From Paraburkholderia dinghuensis (GTDB lineage: Bacteria; Pseudomonadota; Gammaproteobacteria; Burkholderiales; Burkholderiaceae): 64,000 nucleotides of DNA. Location of the stretch: NCBI RefSeq assembly GCF_003837865.1, contig NZ_RQIS01000006.1, forward strand, positions 63,657 to 127,656. The letters are read 5' to 3'. A program made the position numbers and the translations under genes. Within the stretch, counting starts at the first letter, position 1. The number at the start of each line of letters is the position of its first letter. This document shows positions 63,446 to 64,000 of the stretch, piece by piece. The notes under the pieces are model-generated. The model was not told where the DNA came from and ran no database searches. It worked only from the letters and a program-made list of their open reading frames with translations.

Positions 63446-63473
63446 CCGATCGGCACCGCGAGGTGCCGGTCGG
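63446..63473 (+). other. Stem-loop between binding-protein and permease genes
   Basis: CCGATCGGCACC (63446-63457), loop GCGA, GGTGCCGGTCGG (63462-63473): a 12-bp stem with one wobble pair and no T-run. Such intercistronic hairpins protect upstream mRNA and keep the binding protein more abundant than the permease. Confidence 0.65.
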
Positions 63474-63484
63474 CATGAACGCTC

Positions 63485-64000
63485 GTGAATATCGCTATTA
63501 CCGCTACACCTGAACGCCGGCTGCGCTTGTCGTCACAAGCGCTCGTCACGGTTGTGTTTCTCGCACCCGCGATCTTTTTGCTGGCCGTATTTCTGCTCTA
63601 TCCGCTCATCTCCAGTCTGCAGCTGTCGCTTCTCGACTGGAATGGCCTCGGTAACACGGCCCGTTATGTCGGGTTCGCGAACTGGGAAAAGCTCGCCCAC
63701 GACACCGTGTTCTGGCACGCGCTCTGGAACAACGTGATTCTGGCTGTCACGTCGATCGCTTTCCAGTTGCCCGTCGCGCTCGTGCTCGCCGTTCTGCTGG
63801 AAAAGGCGGGCCGTGGCTCGCGCATCCTCAAGATTCTCTATTTTCTGCCGCTCCTGATGTCGAGCGTGGCGATCGGTATTCTGTTCAAGAGTATCTACGA
63901 TCCGAATTTCGGTCCGCTCAACGCAGCGCTGCAAGCCGTCGGCCTCGACAGTCTCGCGAAGGACTGGCTGGGCGACCCGCGTTTGTCGCTGGGTTCGACC
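63485..64000 (+). CDS. Sugar ABC transporter permease, partial
   Basis: Inner-membrane permease of the MalF/UgpA type, cut by the window end after 172 codons. The start is GTG at 63485; the nearby ATG at 63475 is in another frame and reaches a stop after 12 codons. The first helix is [21 protein letters not shown], then [14 protein letters not shown], followed by the start of the permease core ([25 protein letters not shown]) and the [27 protein letters not shown] segment. The EAA loop lies beyond the edge. It pairs with the binding protein upstream. Confidence 0.9.
   Translation, partial: MNIAITATPERRLRLSSQALVTVVFLAPAIFLLAVFLLYPLISSLQLSLLDWNGLGNTARYVGFANWEKLAHDTVFWHALWNNVILAVTSIAFQLPVALVLAVLLEKAGRGSRILKILYFLPLLMSSVAIGILFKSIYDPNFGPLNAALQAVGLDSLAKDWLGDPRLSLGST

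Overview
The window looks like a replicon segment (chromosome 2 or a megaplasmid is likely) of a soil or plant-associated betaproteobacterium, most like Paraburkholderia, Caballeronia or Burkholderia. This rests on the GC-rich codon use, the Burkholderiales-type porin, the Comamonas/Burkholderia-type phenol operon, the Weimberg pentose genes and the long small-protein-rich intergenic stretches. Taxonomy is an inference from gene content only.

Layout. 1-565: a 1-Cys peroxiredoxin cut by the window edge. 944-8607: a cytochrome bd locus (cydA, cydB, a CydX-like small protein, a UbiV-like U32 protein, a second CydX-like small protein on the opposite strand, cydD, cydC). 8639-11094: a beta-CASP metallo-beta-lactamase protein and a LOG-family protein. 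11372-13789: an arsenic operon (arsR, ArsI-like C-As lyase, arsC, acr3) behind a palindromic operator. 14029-17423: a PAP2 phosphatase and a Tat-exported phosphoesterase. 18291-23546: a ba3-type haem-copper oxidase operon with three multihaem cytochromes c. 23764-30785: a looser accessory stretch with an M19 dipeptidase remnant, ssuD, small envelope proteins (DUF308, RcnB-like, proline-rich, Spy/CpxP-like) and an alpha/beta hydrolase.

30832-37165 is a compact extracytoplasmic flavin electron-transfer system: ApbE flavin transferase, a PepSY membrane protein fused to flavodoxin and NADPH-reductase modules, a secreted DUF2271 protein carrying an ApbE flavinylation motif, a small secreted PepSY-like protein, and a divergent two-component system. 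Downstream lie decayed fragments (a GntR 3' end and an apbE piece) around a strongly terminated Gln/Ser/Gly-rich gene.

38293-54995 is a complete phenol-to-central-metabolism unit. A translationally coupled GntR repressor and DmpR-type sigma54 activator are divergent from a sigma54 promoter that drives multicomponent phenol hydroxylase (dmpKLMNOP), ferredoxin, catechol 2,3-dioxygenase, a GlcG/HbpS-like protein, both branches of the meta-cleavage lower pathway (dmpC, E, F, G, H, I, D) and a porin.

55128-64000 is a pentose region. It holds Weimberg-type genes (alpha-ketoglutarate semialdehyde dehydrogenase, XylX-type and XylD-type dehydratases), a Phd/PIN toxin-antitoxin pair lying between this operon and a LacI regulator, several palindromic operator candidates, and the start of a sugar ABC transporter that runs off the window. 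No rRNA, tRNA, CRISPR array or intact insertion sequence was seen.
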